A program made the position numbers and the translations under genes. A DNA stretch of 64,000 bases, from the NCBI RefSeq assembly GCF_015476115.1, contig NZ_CP064295.1, positions 4,024,001 through 4,088,000 on the forward strand, written 5' to 3'. This DNA is from Aegicerativicinus sediminis (GTDB lineage: Bacteria; Bacteroidota; Bacteroidia; Flavobacteriales; Flavobacteriaceae). Below, piece by piece: positions 18,916-28,450 of the stretch; the first letter of the stretch is position 1, and each line of letters opens with the position of its first letter. The notes beneath the pieces were generated by a model. That model did not search any database and was not told the origin of the DNA. It saw only the letters and a list, made by a program, of their open reading frames with translations.

Positions 18916-19293
18916 ATGCTTGGACTAATTTTTGAAATCGCTTGTATATGCGCTGGCATTCTGTTGGCTATTACCACACTAGATAGGCTCGACGGAAAAA
19001 GCAATTTTTTCAATAAAGTTGCCGAAAAACTTACCCCATTTTCTGCCATTATTGGAATAGTTACAATGATTTTGGGGATTCTGTTTCTACTAAAATTTCA
19101 TTGTATTTTATTCAGTTTAACAGGTATTGCATGTGGCTTATTGCTTCTACCACAGAGACTCTCCAAAATACCAGGCATTGGTGACTTTTTATTTAAATTA
19201 TCAAATAGCATACAACCATACAAAGTATTTGTAGGCGATATTGCATTGGTTCTTGGAGTGTTAGGCTTATTTAATTTGAATCCGTTCTGCTAA
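18916..19293 (+). CDS. Small integral membrane protein
   Basis: A 125-residue protein with about four hydrophobic segments (about 3-22, 43-62, 65-80 and 103-122) separated by short charged loops. ATG 18916 is preferred over GTG 18907. TATATTTA, one mismatch from the -7 consensus, lies about 40 nt upstream. The family was not recognised. It converges on glyA with a 4-bp gap and no terminator. Confidence 0.65.
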   Translation: MLGLIFEIACICAGILLAITTLDRLDGKSNFFNKVAEKLTPFSAIIGIVTMILGILFLLKFHCILFSLTGIACGLLLLPQRLSKIPGIGDFLFKLSNSIQPYKVFVGDIALVLGVLGLFNLNPFC

Positions 19294-19297
19294 AAAA

Positions 19298-20572
19298 TTA
19301 ACCTACAAATAAGGGTCGCTCCCCCATTAATGCATTAACTTTTTCAGCAACCTGCTCAATTTTTGTATCGTTTGTGTGATTACAGATTACCTCATCAATC
19401 AGCTCAACTATTAAATCCATATCTGATTCCTTTAATCCACGGGTGGTAACGGCTGCTGTACCAATCCTAATACCAGACGTTACAAATGGTGATTTATCAT
19501 CAAAAGGCACCATATTTTTGTTTACAGTAATATCTGCTTTTACAAGAGCCTGCTCTGCATCCTTACCAGAAATATCCTTATTTCTAAGGTCAATTAACAT
19601 CATGTGATTATCGGTTCCATCAGAAATAATATTATAACCTTTGGATACTAAAGCCTCTGCCATTCTATTTGCATTTTTCTTCACCTGAACCACATAATGC
19701 ATGAAGTCATCTGTTAATGCCTCTCCAAAAGCTATCGCCTTAGCTGCAATTATATGCTCCAATGGGCCACCTTGATTTCCTGGGAAAACAGCTGAATCTA
19801 ATAATGATGACATTTTTTTGAGGGAACCATTTTTCAATGTTAACCCAAATGGATTGTCAAAATCTTTACCAATCATTATCATACCACCTCTAGGGCCACG
19901 CAATGTTTTATGGGTAGTAGTTGTTACAATATGGCAATGGGGAAGAGGATCATTTAAAACTCCCTTTGCTATTAAGCCAGCCGGATGTGAAATGTCGGCC
20001 ATTAAAATAGCATTAACACTATCAGCAATTTCTCTAAACCTTTTAAAATCAAGATCCCTCGAGTAGGCAGATGCCCCAGCAATAATCAATTGTGGTTTTT
20101 CTTTTAAAGCAATTTCTTGAATTTTATCGTAATTGAGTGTCCCTGTTTCCTTCTCAACACCATAAAATACAGGGGAATACAATTTACCAGAAAAATTTAC
20201 AGGAGAGCCATGGGTAAGATGTCCTCCGTGCGAAAGATCAAAACCTAAAATTTTATCTCCGGGTTGAAGGCAGGCAGCAAATACAGCAGTATTAGCTTGA
20301 CTTCCAGAATGTGGTTGAACATTAACCCATTCTGCCCCAAACAAAGTTTTTGCCCTTTCAATCGCTATTTGTTCAACTTCGTCCACAACCTCACAACCTC
20401 CATAATATCTCTTACCCGGATATCCTTCAGCATATTTATTTGTAAGAACTGATCCCGCAGCTTCCATAACCTGCTGGCTAACGAAGTTTTCTGATGCGAT
20501 TAATTCTAAACCGTTTAACTGACGTTCTTTTTCAGCGGCAATAAGTTCAAAAATCTGCTCGTCTCTTTGCAT
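19298..20572 (-). CDS. glyA: Serine hydroxymethyltransferase
   Basis: A 424-residue PLP enzyme that interconverts serine and glycine with tetrahydrofolate, the main one-carbon source. Visible family segments: [48 protein letters not shown], the Schiff-base Lys in [13 protein letters not shown] and [11 protein letters not shown]. The frame is open to a TTG at 20587, but ATG 20572 gives the standard N-terminus [20 protein letters not shown] -7 element lies 27 nt upstream of the ATG. Confidence 0.97.
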   Translation of the reverse strand: MQRDEQIFELIAAEKERQLNGLELIASENFVSQQVMEAAGSVLTNKYAEGYPGKRYYGGCEVVDEVEQIAIERAKTLFGAEWVNVQPHSGSQANTAVFAACLQPGDKILGFDLSHGGHLTHGSPVNFSGKLYSPVFYGVEKETGTLNYDKIQEIALKEKPQLIIAGASAYSRDLDFKRFREIADSVNAILMADISHPAGLIAKGVLNDPLPHCHIVTTTTHKTLRGPRGGMIMIGKDFDNPFGLTLKNGSLKKMSSLLDSAVFPGNQGGPLEHIIAAKAIAFGEALTDDFMHYVVQVKKNANRMAEALVSKGYNIISDGTDNHMMLIDLRNKDISGKDAEQALVKADITVNKNMVPFDDKSPFVTSGIRIGTAAVTTRGLKESDMDLIVELIDEVICNHTNDTKIEQVAEKVNALMGERPLFVG

Positions 20573-20598
20573 AATTTTAGGTTTCAAAAAAATTTTTT

Positions 20599-20606
20599 CA
20601 AAAATA
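20599..20606 (-). promoter_or_regulatory. -7 element for glyA
   Basis: TATTTTTG on the minus strand places the transcript start near 20593. This excludes nothing downstream and supports ATG 20572 over TTG 20587. Confidence 0.5.
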
Positions 20607-20731
20607 GAAAATACATTGTTTTAATACTTAACAAAATCTATAATGGTAGAATGAAATTATTAGAAGTTATCAACCAAATTTCACATTTTACATTTTAATC
20701 CAATTCTTTTAGGAGAATAAAAAAATTTATG

Positions 20732-20739
20732 TAGGTTTG
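20732..20739 (+). promoter_or_regulatory. -7 element for the fumarylacetoacetase gene
   Basis: TAGGTTTG fits TAnnTTTG and lies 36 nt before the ATG at 20776. Confidence 0.5.
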
Positions 20740-20775
20740 AAATTATACTTAACTATTAATTAATAACCAAAAACT

Positions 20776-22056
20776 ATGTCTGTATCAGCGAATAATCCTG
20801 ATAGAACCTCTTGGTTGCATGTGAGTAAAAATTCCGATTTTCCTATACAGAATATTCCGTTTGGGGTATTTCTTACAAGAGATGATATTATAACCATTGG
20901 AACCCGCATAGGTGATACCGCTATTGATCTTGGGGCCTTACACCAACTAGGCTATTTTGATGGTATTGCATTAACAGATGATATTTTTCTGCAGGATTCT
21001 TTAAACGACTTTATCGCAGATGGTCGAAAAACATGGAGAGCCGTTCGAAATAGAATTGCAGAAATTTTTGATAGCAATAACAAAACGCTAAAAAACAATA
21101 CTAAACATAAGGAACGTATTCTTTTCAGGTTAGATGAAATTGAAATGCAGTTACCAGTACAGATTGGGGATTATACCGATTTTTACTCAAGTATTGAACA
21201 TGCTACCAATGTGGGAAGCATGTTTAGGGATCCAGATAACGCCTTATTACCCAACTGGCTTCATATTCCGGTGGGTTATCATGGTCGTAGTTCCTCAATA
21301 ATTCCTTCCGGAATACCGGTACACCGACCACAAGGACAAATTTTACCTCCTAATAGTGATACTCCAATTTTTTCACCTTCAAAAATGGTGGATTTTGAAT
21401 TGGAAATGGCTTTCATAACTACTGATGCTAATGATCTTGGTGAACCTATCCCTATCGGGGAGGCCGAGGAATATATTTTCGGCCTGGTAATGTTGAATGA
21501 TTGGTCTGCAAGAGATATACAAAAATGGGAATATGTGCCCTTAGGCCCATTTTTGGCGAAGAATTTTGCTTCATCAATTTCCCCGTGGATTGTAACTCTG
21601 GATGCCCTAGAACCTTTTAGAGTCCCGGGTCCAAAGCCTCTTAAAAAGCAACTTCCTTATCTTCAGTATAAAGGAAGCAAAAGTTACGATATACATTTAG
21701 AAGTGGCCATAAGACCTAAATCCGCTAAAGAATTAGTTGTAAGTAAGACGAATTTCAAATATATGTACTGGAATATGTCTCAGCAATTGGCTCATCATAC
21801 TATTAATGGATGCCCTGTAAATTCAGGCGATATGATGGGAAGTGGAACAATTTCAGGGCCTACCCCGGATTCTTATGGATCTATGCTTGAATTGACTTGG
21901 AAAGGTGAAAAACCTATCATTTTAAAGGATGGTAAGCAACGTACATTTATAGAAGATTTCGACACAGTAATTATGAGGGGCCATTGTGAAAAAGATGGAA
22001 CAAGAATTGGCTTTGGAGAAATCTCCACTCAGTTACTTCCTGTATTCAAAAAGTAA
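20776..22056 (+). CDS. fahA: Fumarylacetoacetase
   Basis: A 426-residue enzyme splitting fumarylacetoacetate to fumarate and acetoacetate, the last step of tyrosine/homogentisate breakdown. It has the FAH N-terminal SH3-like domain (about 15-115) and the catalytic domain with DYTDFYSSIEHATNVG, PVGYHGRSSS, DFELEMAF (metal-binding acidic residues), LNDWSARDIQKWEY and GSGTISGP. The length matches the full-length eukaryote-like FAH. The other tyrosine-pathway genes are not in the window. A hairpin terminator follows at 22083. Confidence 0.96.
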   Translation: MSVSANNPDRTSWLHVSKNSDFPIQNIPFGVFLTRDDIITIGTRIGDTAIDLGALHQLGYFDGIALTDDIFLQDSLNDFIADGRKTWRAVRNRIAEIFDSNNKTLKNNTKHKERILFRLDEIEMQLPVQIGDYTDFYSSIEHATNVGSMFRDPDNALLPNWLHIPVGYHGRSSSIIPSGIPVHRPQGQILPPNSDTPIFSPSKMVDFELEMAFITTDANDLGEPIPIGEAEEYIFGLVMLNDWSARDIQKWEYVPLGPFLAKNFASSISPWIVTLDALEPFRVPGPKPLKKQLPYLQYKGSKSYDIHLEVAIRPKSAKELVVSKTNFKYMYWNMSQQLAHHTINGCPVNSGDMMGSGTISGPTPDSYGSMLELTWKGEKPIILKDGKQRTFIEDFDTVIMRGHCEKDGTRIGFGEISTQLLPVFKK

Positions 22057-22082
22057 TTTCCCAGACAAATTTCTTCTTACAG

Positions 22083-22110
22083 CCCTTAAGTTTTTAAGGG
22101 TTTTTCTTTT
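22083..22110 (+). terminator. Terminator of fahA
   Basis: CCCTTAA-gttt-TTAAGGG followed by TTTTTCTTTT, 26 nt after the fahA stop. Confidence 0.88.
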
Positions 22111-22213
22111 GACCTAAATCAACAACAATCATCATAATTTATCACTTAAACGTAAATTTAAGGCATTTTATCGATGTAAAAAGAAATAATTATTATATTA
22201 GCTGCATTAATCC

Positions 22214-22244
22214 AAACCCTCTTGCATTAGTCTGAGGGTTTTTT
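22214..22244 (+). terminator. Orphan terminator
   Basis: AAACCCTC-12 nt-GAGGGTTT then T-rich sequence. It lies 104 nt beyond the fahA terminator with no gene between. TATATTAG (22194-22201), one mismatch from the -7 consensus, precedes it, so a very short RNA or a backup terminator is possible. Confidence 0.7.
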
Positions 22245-22303
22245 GTTGTCTATTTGGCATCATATTTGGAATTAACAACAAACTAACCCTAAATCTTAAA
22301 ATT

Positions 22304-23470
22304 ATGAAACGATTACTACTCCTACTAGTATTTATTTCACTTGTTGTTTCTTGTAGCGGACGCAAACATGTGGAGCGGGCCTTACATAGTGGAAATTACG
22401 ACCACGCCATCAATGAAGCCTTAGACAAGCTAAAAACAAACAAAAATGCTAGAAGAAAACAAGAATATGTTGCAATGCTTGGAGATGCTTTTATTAAGGC
22501 TGAAGAACGCGACCTTGCAGAAATCTCTCACCTAAAAAGAGATGGAAATCCAGAACTATACAGAACGATATATGAGATTTATGCCTCTCTTGACAGACGA
22601 CAAGATATCATAAAACCAATTTTACCTTTAGAATATAATGGCCAGCCATTAGAGTTAAGGTTTTCCAACTTTGACGGTGAATTAATTGATTATCGAGAAA
22701 AAACGGCTGAATATATGTATAATCAAGCTGTTGGCATGCTAAAAAGTAATGACAAAGGGGTAATTCGCGAGGCTTTCAAATTACTGCAATATGTAGATCG
22801 AATAAATCCCAACTATAAAAACGTTCGTGCGCATATGGATGAGGCCTATGCCAGAGGAACTGATCATGTGTATGTTAAAATAAGTAATCTCACGGATCAA
22901 ATGATTCCTGAAAAATTAGAACAAAATTTATTGAATTTTGATTCCTATGGCTTGGATGACTTTTGGACAGCTTTTCACTCTAATACTGATGAAAATTTGG
23001 TATATGATTATAATATGGATTTAGAATTACGTAGAATCAATATTGCTCCAGAACAAATCTCCCAAAGAATCGTACTTAGGGAGAAAGAAATTAAAGATGG
23101 TTATAGAATAAAAAAAGATAGTTCAGGGAAAGAAATTAAGGTGGATAAATTTGTGAAGGTAAAAGCCGGATTGATAGAATTCAATCAAAATAAAGCGACC
23201 CAAATATTGGCTAATGTTAGTTTTTATGACAACAAAACCCAAAACCTAATAAATTCTTTTCCCTTAGAAAGTGAATTCATATTTACTAATACATATGCCA
23301 GCTATACTGGCGATAAAAGAGCGCTTACTAGTGAGGATATAAGTCATATCAATAATCGACAAGTTCCATTCCCTTCTAATGAACAAATGGTTTATGATAC
23401 TGGACAAAACCTTAAACTTAAATTAAAAGATATTATCCGAAACTATCGTGTAGGAATTGCTATGAGATAG
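22304..23470 (+). CDS. Uncharacterised lipoprotein with TPR-like N-terminus
   Basis: A 388-residue lipoprotein (MKRLLLLLVFISLVVSC). The first ~175 residues are helical, with short TPR-like units (HSGNYDHAINEALDKLKTN, YNQAVGMLKSND...REAFKLLQYVDRINPNY). The second half (about 185-388) is beta-rich and ends in a helix. The pattern fits periplasmic proteins that handle cell-envelope partners, but I do not recognise a named family. A terminator at 23478 ends its transcript and separates it from the convergent DUF4242 gene. Confidence 0.75.
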   Translation: MKRLLLLLVFISLVVSCSGRKHVERALHSGNYDHAINEALDKLKTNKNARRKQEYVAMLGDAFIKAEERDLAEISHLKRDGNPELYRTIYEIYASLDRRQDIIKPILPLEYNGQPLELRFSNFDGELIDYREKTAEYMYNQAVGMLKSNDKGVIREAFKLLQYVDRINPNYKNVRAHMDEAYARGTDHVYVKISNLTDQMIPEKLEQNLLNFDSYGLDDFWTAFHSNTDENLVYDYNMDLELRRINIAPEQISQRIVLREKEIKDGYRIKKDSSGKEIKVDKFVKVKAGLIEFNQNKATQILANVSFYDNKTQNLINSFPLESEFIFTNTYASYTGDKRALTSEDISHINNRQVPFPSNEQMVYDTGQNLKLKLKDIIRNYRVGIAMR

Positions 23471-23477
23471 AAAAATT

Positions 23478-23503
23478 AAAAGCCCTTTTTAAAGGGCTTT
23501 TTT
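23478..23503. terminator. Bidirectional terminator
   Basis: AAAAGCCCTTT-tt-AAAGGGCTTTTTT lies between two convergent lipoprotein genes. Confidence 0.9.
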
Positions 23504-23527
23504 AATATCATACTTTCAAGGTAAAAA

Positions 23528-24184
23528 TTACTCTCCTCTTACTATCTCTATAACTTCTTTAGGCACTAAACCATGTGCTTCTGTATGTGTTTTTATGACA
23601 CTCTCAGAGTTGGGAGATTCAGACAGGCAATACACCATACCATTTTTTTCATCAACCCAATAATTAATAAAATTTACATTATTTTCCTCTTGAAATTCAA
23701 GATCCTTTTGGTGCGCCTCAGCCACTGCGTCGGCTGTTACGTTTCCGGCTCCCAACTCATGTATATCCAAAAATAATTTAGTTTTGCCCGTTAGGCCTGC
23801 TTTCATACCATCCGTTACAAGAACCACATCATTAGGTTCTAAACCATGGGCATGTTTGTGGGTTTCTGTTATTGCATCGGGACTTGGCGATTGTGAAACA
23901 CAATAAACATTTCCATTTTTTTCATCAACCCAATATTCAATAAATTTTACACCATATTTATCTTGTGTTGCCAAATCTTTGGTATGGGCATCAGCTACGG
24001 CCTCCGCTGAAACATTACCTTCACCCAAATGGTGAACATCGATATACATATTTCTTTCTATAGGTTTTTGAGCTACTTCCAATACGGTATCGGGCTCCTC
24101 AATCACTATCCCCTCAGTTTCTTTTACTTCCTTGCAAGAAAAATTAAAAATAGTGAGTAGGAGCAATGGAGTTAAAATCTTCAT
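23528..24184 (-). CDS. Tandem DUF4242 lipoprotein (possible nickel-binding fold)
   Basis: A 218-residue lipoprotein (MKILTPLLLLTIFNFSC) with two tandem copies of a ~75-residue domain (about 45-125 and 135-214). Each runs LDIHELG/VDVHHLGxGNVxAxAVAxAHxKDL, then NYWVDEKNGxVYCLSxSP, then HxxAHGLxP. This matches DUF4242, whose Streptomyces member SCO4226 is a nickel-binding ferredoxin-like protein. The conserved His, Asp and Cys recur in both copies. It is probably a periplasmic or outer-membrane-anchored metal or small-molecule binder. It lies downstream of ytxJ in the same direction. Confidence 0.85.
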   Translation of the reverse strand: MKILTPLLLLTIFNFSCKEVKETEGIVIEEPDTVLEVAQKPIERNMYIDVHHLGEGNVSAEAVADAHTKDLATQDKYGVKFIEYWVDEKNGNVYCVSQSPSPDAITETHKHAHGLEPNDVVLVTDGMKAGLTGKTKLFLDIHELGAGNVTADAVAEAHQKDLEFQEENNVNFINYWVDEKNGMVYCLSESPNSESVIKTHTEAHGLVPKEVIEIVRGE

Positions 24185-24271
24185 TATTAAAGGTTAAATT
24201 GGTTGTTGCTATGAAGTTAATTAAAATTTTGTTCCATCCCAATAAAATAAAGTTGATCAATAAAAATTGGC

Positions 24272-24658
24272 TTATGCTATTTGTAGGGGCAACTGGGAAA
24301 TGTCACTATGGGAGGCGTGCATATCTACCTTACCATCCCTAATAATTAATAATTGAGGTGATTCATGCCTGACATGCAATCTATCTGCAACAATCCTAGC
24401 CAATTGGCGATTGGCTATAACATCTAAATAGTAAAATTTAAGTTCAGTATTGTTTTCTAAATAAGATTTCTCAAACTGTTTTTTGGCCATTGAGCTAGTA
24501 AAGCATCTAATTGAGTGCTTAAAAAGCATCTGGGTGCCATTATGCGAATCTTGAATAATGGAATTTAATTGATTTTCAGTCGAGAATTCAGTCCAATTAA
24601 ATTCATTACGAATAGTTTTAGTTGAATCAGTATTAAAAAGCTTTTTAAAAAGCGCCAT
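24272..24658 (-). CDS. ytxJ: Bacillithiol-system redox protein YtxJ
   Basis: A 128-residue monothiol thioredoxin-fold protein: MLFKHSIRCFTSSMAKKQFE carries C52 where YtxJ/DUF2847 proteins have their active Cys, then FYYLDVIANRQLARIVADRLHVRHESPQLLIIRDGK (cis-Pro loop). The family is proposed to reduce bacillithiol-mixed disulfides. This implies that the organism uses bacillithiol, which is common in Flavobacteriia. A 26-codon ORF (24757-24677) ends 18 nt upstream. Confidence 0.9.
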   Translation of the reverse strand: MALFKKLFNTDSTKTIRNEFNWTEFSTENQLNSIIQDSHNGTQMLFKHSIRCFTSSMAKKQFEKSYLENNTELKFYYLDVIANRQLARIVADRLHVRHESPQLLIIRDGKVDMHASHSDISQLPLQIA

Positions 24659-24823
24659 AAATCAATAATTTTTTAATTAAAAAATCCTTAGTAGGTCAAC
24701 ATTTTCAAACCTTACAAACTGACGAAAGGTCAGGTTATTACTCTTATTTTCAGACATTTTGTCCTTTGATTTTGAGTGGTAAGATATTTGACAAATTATA
24801 AGAAAAAACACAACGATAAGAAA

Positions 24824-27433
24824 ATGAATTTTAATAATTATACCATAAAATCGCAGGAAGCCATACAAAAGGCACAACAAATTGCCCAGGCTTATAGTCA
24901 TCAGCAAATTGAAAATGAGCACATTTTTAAAGCTATTTTTGAGGTTGATGAGAACGTTCTTCCATACATTCTAAAAAAATTACAGGTAAATGTACCTGTC
25001 CTTGAGAAGGCATTGGATAAACAATTGGAAAGCTATTCAAAAGTATCTGGAGGAGAAATAATGCTATCTAGGGAGGCTAGTAAAATGCTAAACGAAGCCT
25101 CAATTTTAGCTCAGAACATGAAGGACGAATATGTTTCAATAGAACATATTTTGATTGCAATCTTCAAATCTAACAGCAAAATTGCCCAAATGCTAAAAGA
25201 TCAAGGAGCAACCGAGAAACAGCTTAAAGCTGCTATTGAAGAATTGCGTAAGGGGGATAGGGTTACGAGCCAGAGTCAAGAAGACACCTACAACTCTTTA
25301 AATAAGTATGCAAAGAACCTAAATGAATTGGCTAGAGATGGAAAATTGGACCCAGTTATTGGAAGAGATGAAGAAATTCGTCGCGTACTTCAAATTTTAT
25401 CAAGAAGAACCAAGAATAACCCAATTTTAGTAGGTGAGCCAGGTACTGGTAAAACTGCAATTGCAGAAGGATTAGCACATCGTATTATTGATGGGGACAT
25501 TCCTGAAAATTTAAAGGAAAAACAAATTTTTGCCTTAGATATGGGCGCCTTAATTGCAGGCGCAAAATACAAAGGTGAATTTGAGGAGCGTCTAAAGGCG
25601 GTTGTAAAAGAGGTTACAACAAGTGAAGGCGATATTGTACTATTCATAGACGAAATCCACACATTGGTTGGTGCCGGTGGTGGACAAGGCGCTATGGATG
25701 CCGCTAATATTTTAAAACCTGCTCTCGCTAGAGGTGAATTAAGAGCAATAGGGGCCACAACTTTAGATGAATATCAAAAATATTTTGAAAAGGATAAGGC
25801 TTTAGAAAGAAGATTCCAAAAAGTTATGGTCAATGAACCTGATACCGAAAGCGCCATTTCTATTCTTAGGGGTATAAAAGAAAAGTATGAAAACCACCAC
25901 AAAGTTAGAATTAAAGATGAGGCTATTATCGGAGCTGTGGAATTATCTGAACGCTATATAACAAACCGGTTTCTACCTGATAAAGCCATTGATTTAATGG
26001 ACGAGGCTGCTTCTAAAATTAGAATGGAAATAAATTCCAAGCCAGAAGAGTTGGACGTTTTAGATCGCAAGATCATGCAGTTAGAAATTGAGATTGAAGC
26101 GATAAAGCGCGAAAAAGATGAGGCTAAATTAAAAGTCCTTCAGGCGGAATTGGCAAATCTTAAAGAAGATCGGAATGAAATATATGCCAAGTGGAAAAGT
26201 GAAAAAGAAGTGGTCGATAAAATTCAGTCTACAAAACTGGACATTGAAAATTTCCGTCTAGAAGCTGAAAAAGCAGAAAGGGAAGGCAACTATGGTAAAG
26301 TAGCGGAAATCCGGTATGGCAAAATCAAGGAAGCTCAAGAGGAATTAGATAAACTTCAGAAAGAATTACAAGACAATCAATCTGGCAATTCTTTGATAAA
26401 AGAGGAGGTGACCTATGAGGATATTGCTGAAGTGGTTGCCAAATGGACTGGAATACCAGTTACAAAAATGCTTCAAAGCGATCGAGAAAAACTTTTGAAA
26501 CTTGAAGATGAACTTCACAAAAGAGTTATCGGACAAGAAGAGGCTATTATGGCGGTAAGCGACGCAGTAAGACGAAGCAGGGCAGGTCTTCAAAATCCAC
26601 AAAAACCAATTGGTACCTTTTTATTTTTGGGTACAACTGGTGTTGGTAAAACAGAATTGGCAAAGGCCTTGGCGGAATATCTTTTCAACGATGAAAATGC
26701 TATTACGAGAATAGATATGAGTGAATATCAAGAACGCCATGCTGTTAGCAGGTTGGTTGGTGCACCTCCAGGTTATGTTGGGTATGACGAAGGTGGACAA
26801 TTAACTGAGGCGGTTAGAAGAAAACCTTATTCAGTTGTTCTGTTAGACGAGATTGAGAAAGCACATCCAGATACATTTAATATTCTCCTTCAAGTTTTAG
26901 ATGAAGGTAGATTAACAGACAATAAAGGTAGAGTTGCAGACTTTAAGAATACCATAATTATAATGACATCCAATATGGGAAGTCACATAATACAAGAAAA
27001 ATTTGAAGCAACCAAAGATATAGAATCTGCAATGGAAGCAGCAAAAGTTGAAGTTCTTGGTTTATTAAAACAAAGTGTACGTCCAGAGTTTCTAAATAGA
27101 ATTGATGAAACAATCATGTTTACGCCATTAACGAAAGAAAACATTTTAGAAATCGTAAAACTTCAATTAGAAGGACTCAAAAAAATGCTTTCCCATCAGG
27201 GAATTACATTTGATGCAACGGAGGAGGCAATTAGTTATTTGGCTGAAAAAGGCTATCATCCTGAATATGGTGCCCGACCAGTTAAGAGAGTAATACAAAA
27301 GGATGTATTGAATTTACTAAGTAAAGAATTGTTATCTGGAAAGGTTACCCATGACAGTATCATTTTGCTAGATGAATTTGATGACAACCTTGTATTTAGA
27401 AACCAAGACAACCTAGTTGCGGAAAATATTTAA
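24824..27433 (+). CDS. clpB: ATP-dependent chaperone ClpB
   Basis: An 869-residue AAA+ disaggregase that works with DnaK to rescue aggregated proteins. It has two Clp_N repeats (about 1-145), NBD1 with GEPGTGKT and [14 protein letters not shown], the coiled-coil M domain (about 400-525, Lys/Glu rich), NBD2 with [16 protein letters not shown] and [13 protein letters not shown], and the C-terminal domain ending [12 protein letters not shown] 24824 ([15 protein letters not shown]) is the standard start; the frame is open 16 codons further. A small CTGAC-GTCAG hairpin (24719-24733) lies in the upstream region, and the 3' region is strongly structured. Confidence 0.97.
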   Translation: MNFNNYTIKSQEAIQKAQQIAQAYSHQQIENEHIFKAIFEVDENVLPYILKKLQVNVPVLEKALDKQLESYSKVSGGEIMLSREASKMLNEASILAQNMKDEYVSIEHILIAIFKSNSKIAQMLKDQGATEKQLKAAIEELRKGDRVTSQSQEDTYNSLNKYAKNLNELARDGKLDPVIGRDEEIRRVLQILSRRTKNNPILVGEPGTGKTAIAEGLAHRIIDGDIPENLKEKQIFALDMGALIAGAKYKGEFEERLKAVVKEVTTSEGDIVLFIDEIHTLVGAGGGQGAMDAANILKPALARGELRAIGATTLDEYQKYFEKDKALERRFQKVMVNEPDTESAISILRGIKEKYENHHKVRIKDEAIIGAVELSERYITNRFLPDKAIDLMDEAASKIRMEINSKPEELDVLDRKIMQLEIEIEAIKREKDEAKLKVLQAELANLKEDRNEIYAKWKSEKEVVDKIQSTKLDIENFRLEAEKAEREGNYGKVAEIRYGKIKEAQEELDKLQKELQDNQSGNSLIKEEVTYEDIAEVVAKWTGIPVTKMLQSDREKLLKLEDELHKRVIGQEEAIMAVSDAVRRSRAGLQNPQKPIGTFLFLGTTGVGKTELAKALAEYLFNDENAITRIDMSEYQERHAVSRLVGAPPGYVGYDEGGQLTEAVRRKPYSVVLLDEIEKAHPDTFNILLQVLDEGRLTDNKGRVADFKNTIIIMTSNMGSHIIQEKFEATKDIESAMEAAKVEVLGLLKQSVRPEFLNRIDETIMFTPLTKENILEIVKLQLEGLKKMLSHQGITFDATEEAISYLAEKGYHPEYGARPVKRVIQKDVLNLLSKELLSGKVTHDSIILLDEFDDNLVFRNQDNLVAENI

Positions 27434-27436
27434 AAG

Positions 27437-27474
27437 TTACATTAGGCGACTAATGTAAATTGTCCGAAAGGACG
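27437..27474 (+). other. Two tetraloop hairpins directly after clpB
   Basis: Hairpin 1 is TTACATTAG-GCGA-CTAATGTAA (27437-27458), a perfect 9-bp stem with a GNRA loop. Hairpin 2 is TGTCC-GAAA-GGACG (27461-27474), again with a GNRA loop. They start 4 nt after the clpB stop and are followed by a terminator hairpin at 27503. This may be a structured 3' UTR or a 3'-derived small RNA. Confidence 0.6.
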
Positions 27475-27502
27475 TTCATAATAATTTGATTGGTTAGTGT
27501 GA

Positions 27503-27539
27503 GGCAGTTCAAGCAATTATGTTTGGACTGTCTTTTTTT
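27503..27539 (+). terminator. Terminator of clpB
   Basis: GGCAGTTCAAGC pairs with GTTTGGACTGTC (12 bp including G-U pairs) around a short loop, followed by T7. Confidence 0.82.
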
Positions 27540-27718
27540 ATATTCCATTTTGAAAAATTTTAACCAATTCTAGGCAATAATTATAATCTTTTAAGAGTTT
27601 ATCAGATTGATAAATTTGTATCTTGTCCCTCGACAAAACACCCCTAATCTGCGATAAAGTGTAAAAAAATTACTAGTATAACAATAATCATTTCAAATTA
27701 ATTTAACCTACACTCCCC

Positions 27719-28381
27719 ATGAAGATTAATAGATATATAGATCAGACCCTTTTATCCCCGACTGCAACGGAAGGAGACATCATTGCCTTGTGCAATGATG
27801 CCAAAAGATATGAGTTTCAAACAGTTTGTGTCCATGGATGTTATGTTCCACTTGCTTCCCAATTATTGAAAAACTCTATCGTAAAAGTTTGTACAGTTAT
27901 TGGCTTTCCACTTGGTTCATCGTCTACTGAAGCAAAGGTTTTTGAAGCGACAAATGCCATAACCAATGGTGCCGACGAAATTGATATGGTGATAAATATG
28001 GGATTTTTAAGAAGTCGGAATTATGTCTCTCTTCTTAAGGATATTAGCGATGTAAAGGCGGCTATAGGCAAACACCCTTTAAAAGTTATTCTTGAAATTT
28101 CTAATTTATCTAAGAATGAAATTATAAGAGCCTGTGAGATTTGCCTGGATGCTAATGCTGATTTCATTAAAACTTCCACTGGTTTTTCGAAAGGTGGCGC
28201 AACACTTACAGCTGTGAAAATTATCAGAAAAACGGTTAAAGATAGAGCCAAAATTAAGGCCTCTGGCGGAATTCGTGATTATGAAACAGCCATGAAATAT
28301 ATCGATTTAGGTGTTGAAAGAATAGGGACTTCATCTGGAGTAGAAATTGTTTCAGAAGCAGCGGTAGTCGATACAGTATAA
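27719..28381 (+). CDS. deoC: Deoxyribose-phosphate aldolase
   Basis: A 220-residue TIM-barrel class I aldolase: 2-deoxyribose 5-phosphate to glyceraldehyde 3-phosphate and acetaldehyde, in deoxynucleoside catabolism. It has YIDQTLL, VCTVIGFPLG, the catalytic D90 (EIDMVINMG), the Schiff-base K151 (FIKTSTGF) and K180 in IKASGGIRD. The length fits the short DeoC type. No other nucleoside-catabolism gene is adjacent. A TAAATTTG (27609-27616) about 100 nt upstream could be its -7 element. Confidence 0.95.
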   Translation: MKINRYIDQTLLSPTATEGDIIALCNDAKRYEFQTVCVHGCYVPLASQLLKNSIVKVCTVIGFPLGSSSTEAKVFEATNAITNGADEIDMVINMGFLRSRNYVSLLKDISDVKAAIGKHPLKVILEISNLSKNEIIRACEICLDANADFIKTSTGFSKGGATLTAVKIIRKTVKDRAKIKASGGIRDYETAMKYIDLGVERIGTSSGVEIVSEAAVVDTV

Positions 28382-28450
28382 TTCGGATTTCTAAACTTAT
28401 AACGTAAAGATAAAAGTCTTAATTTTAAAAGCCAATAAAACAATTATAAC

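Noticed and set aside
24677-24922. 81-codon minus-strand ORF with a hydrophobic N-terminus opposite the clpB start
   Set aside because: Overlaps the clpB coding start antisense and has no recognisable features; only its last 26 codons are mentioned as a possible leader.
25390-25758. 122-codon ORF antisense to clpB
   Set aside because: Lies wholly within conserved AAA+ coding sequence; shadow frame.
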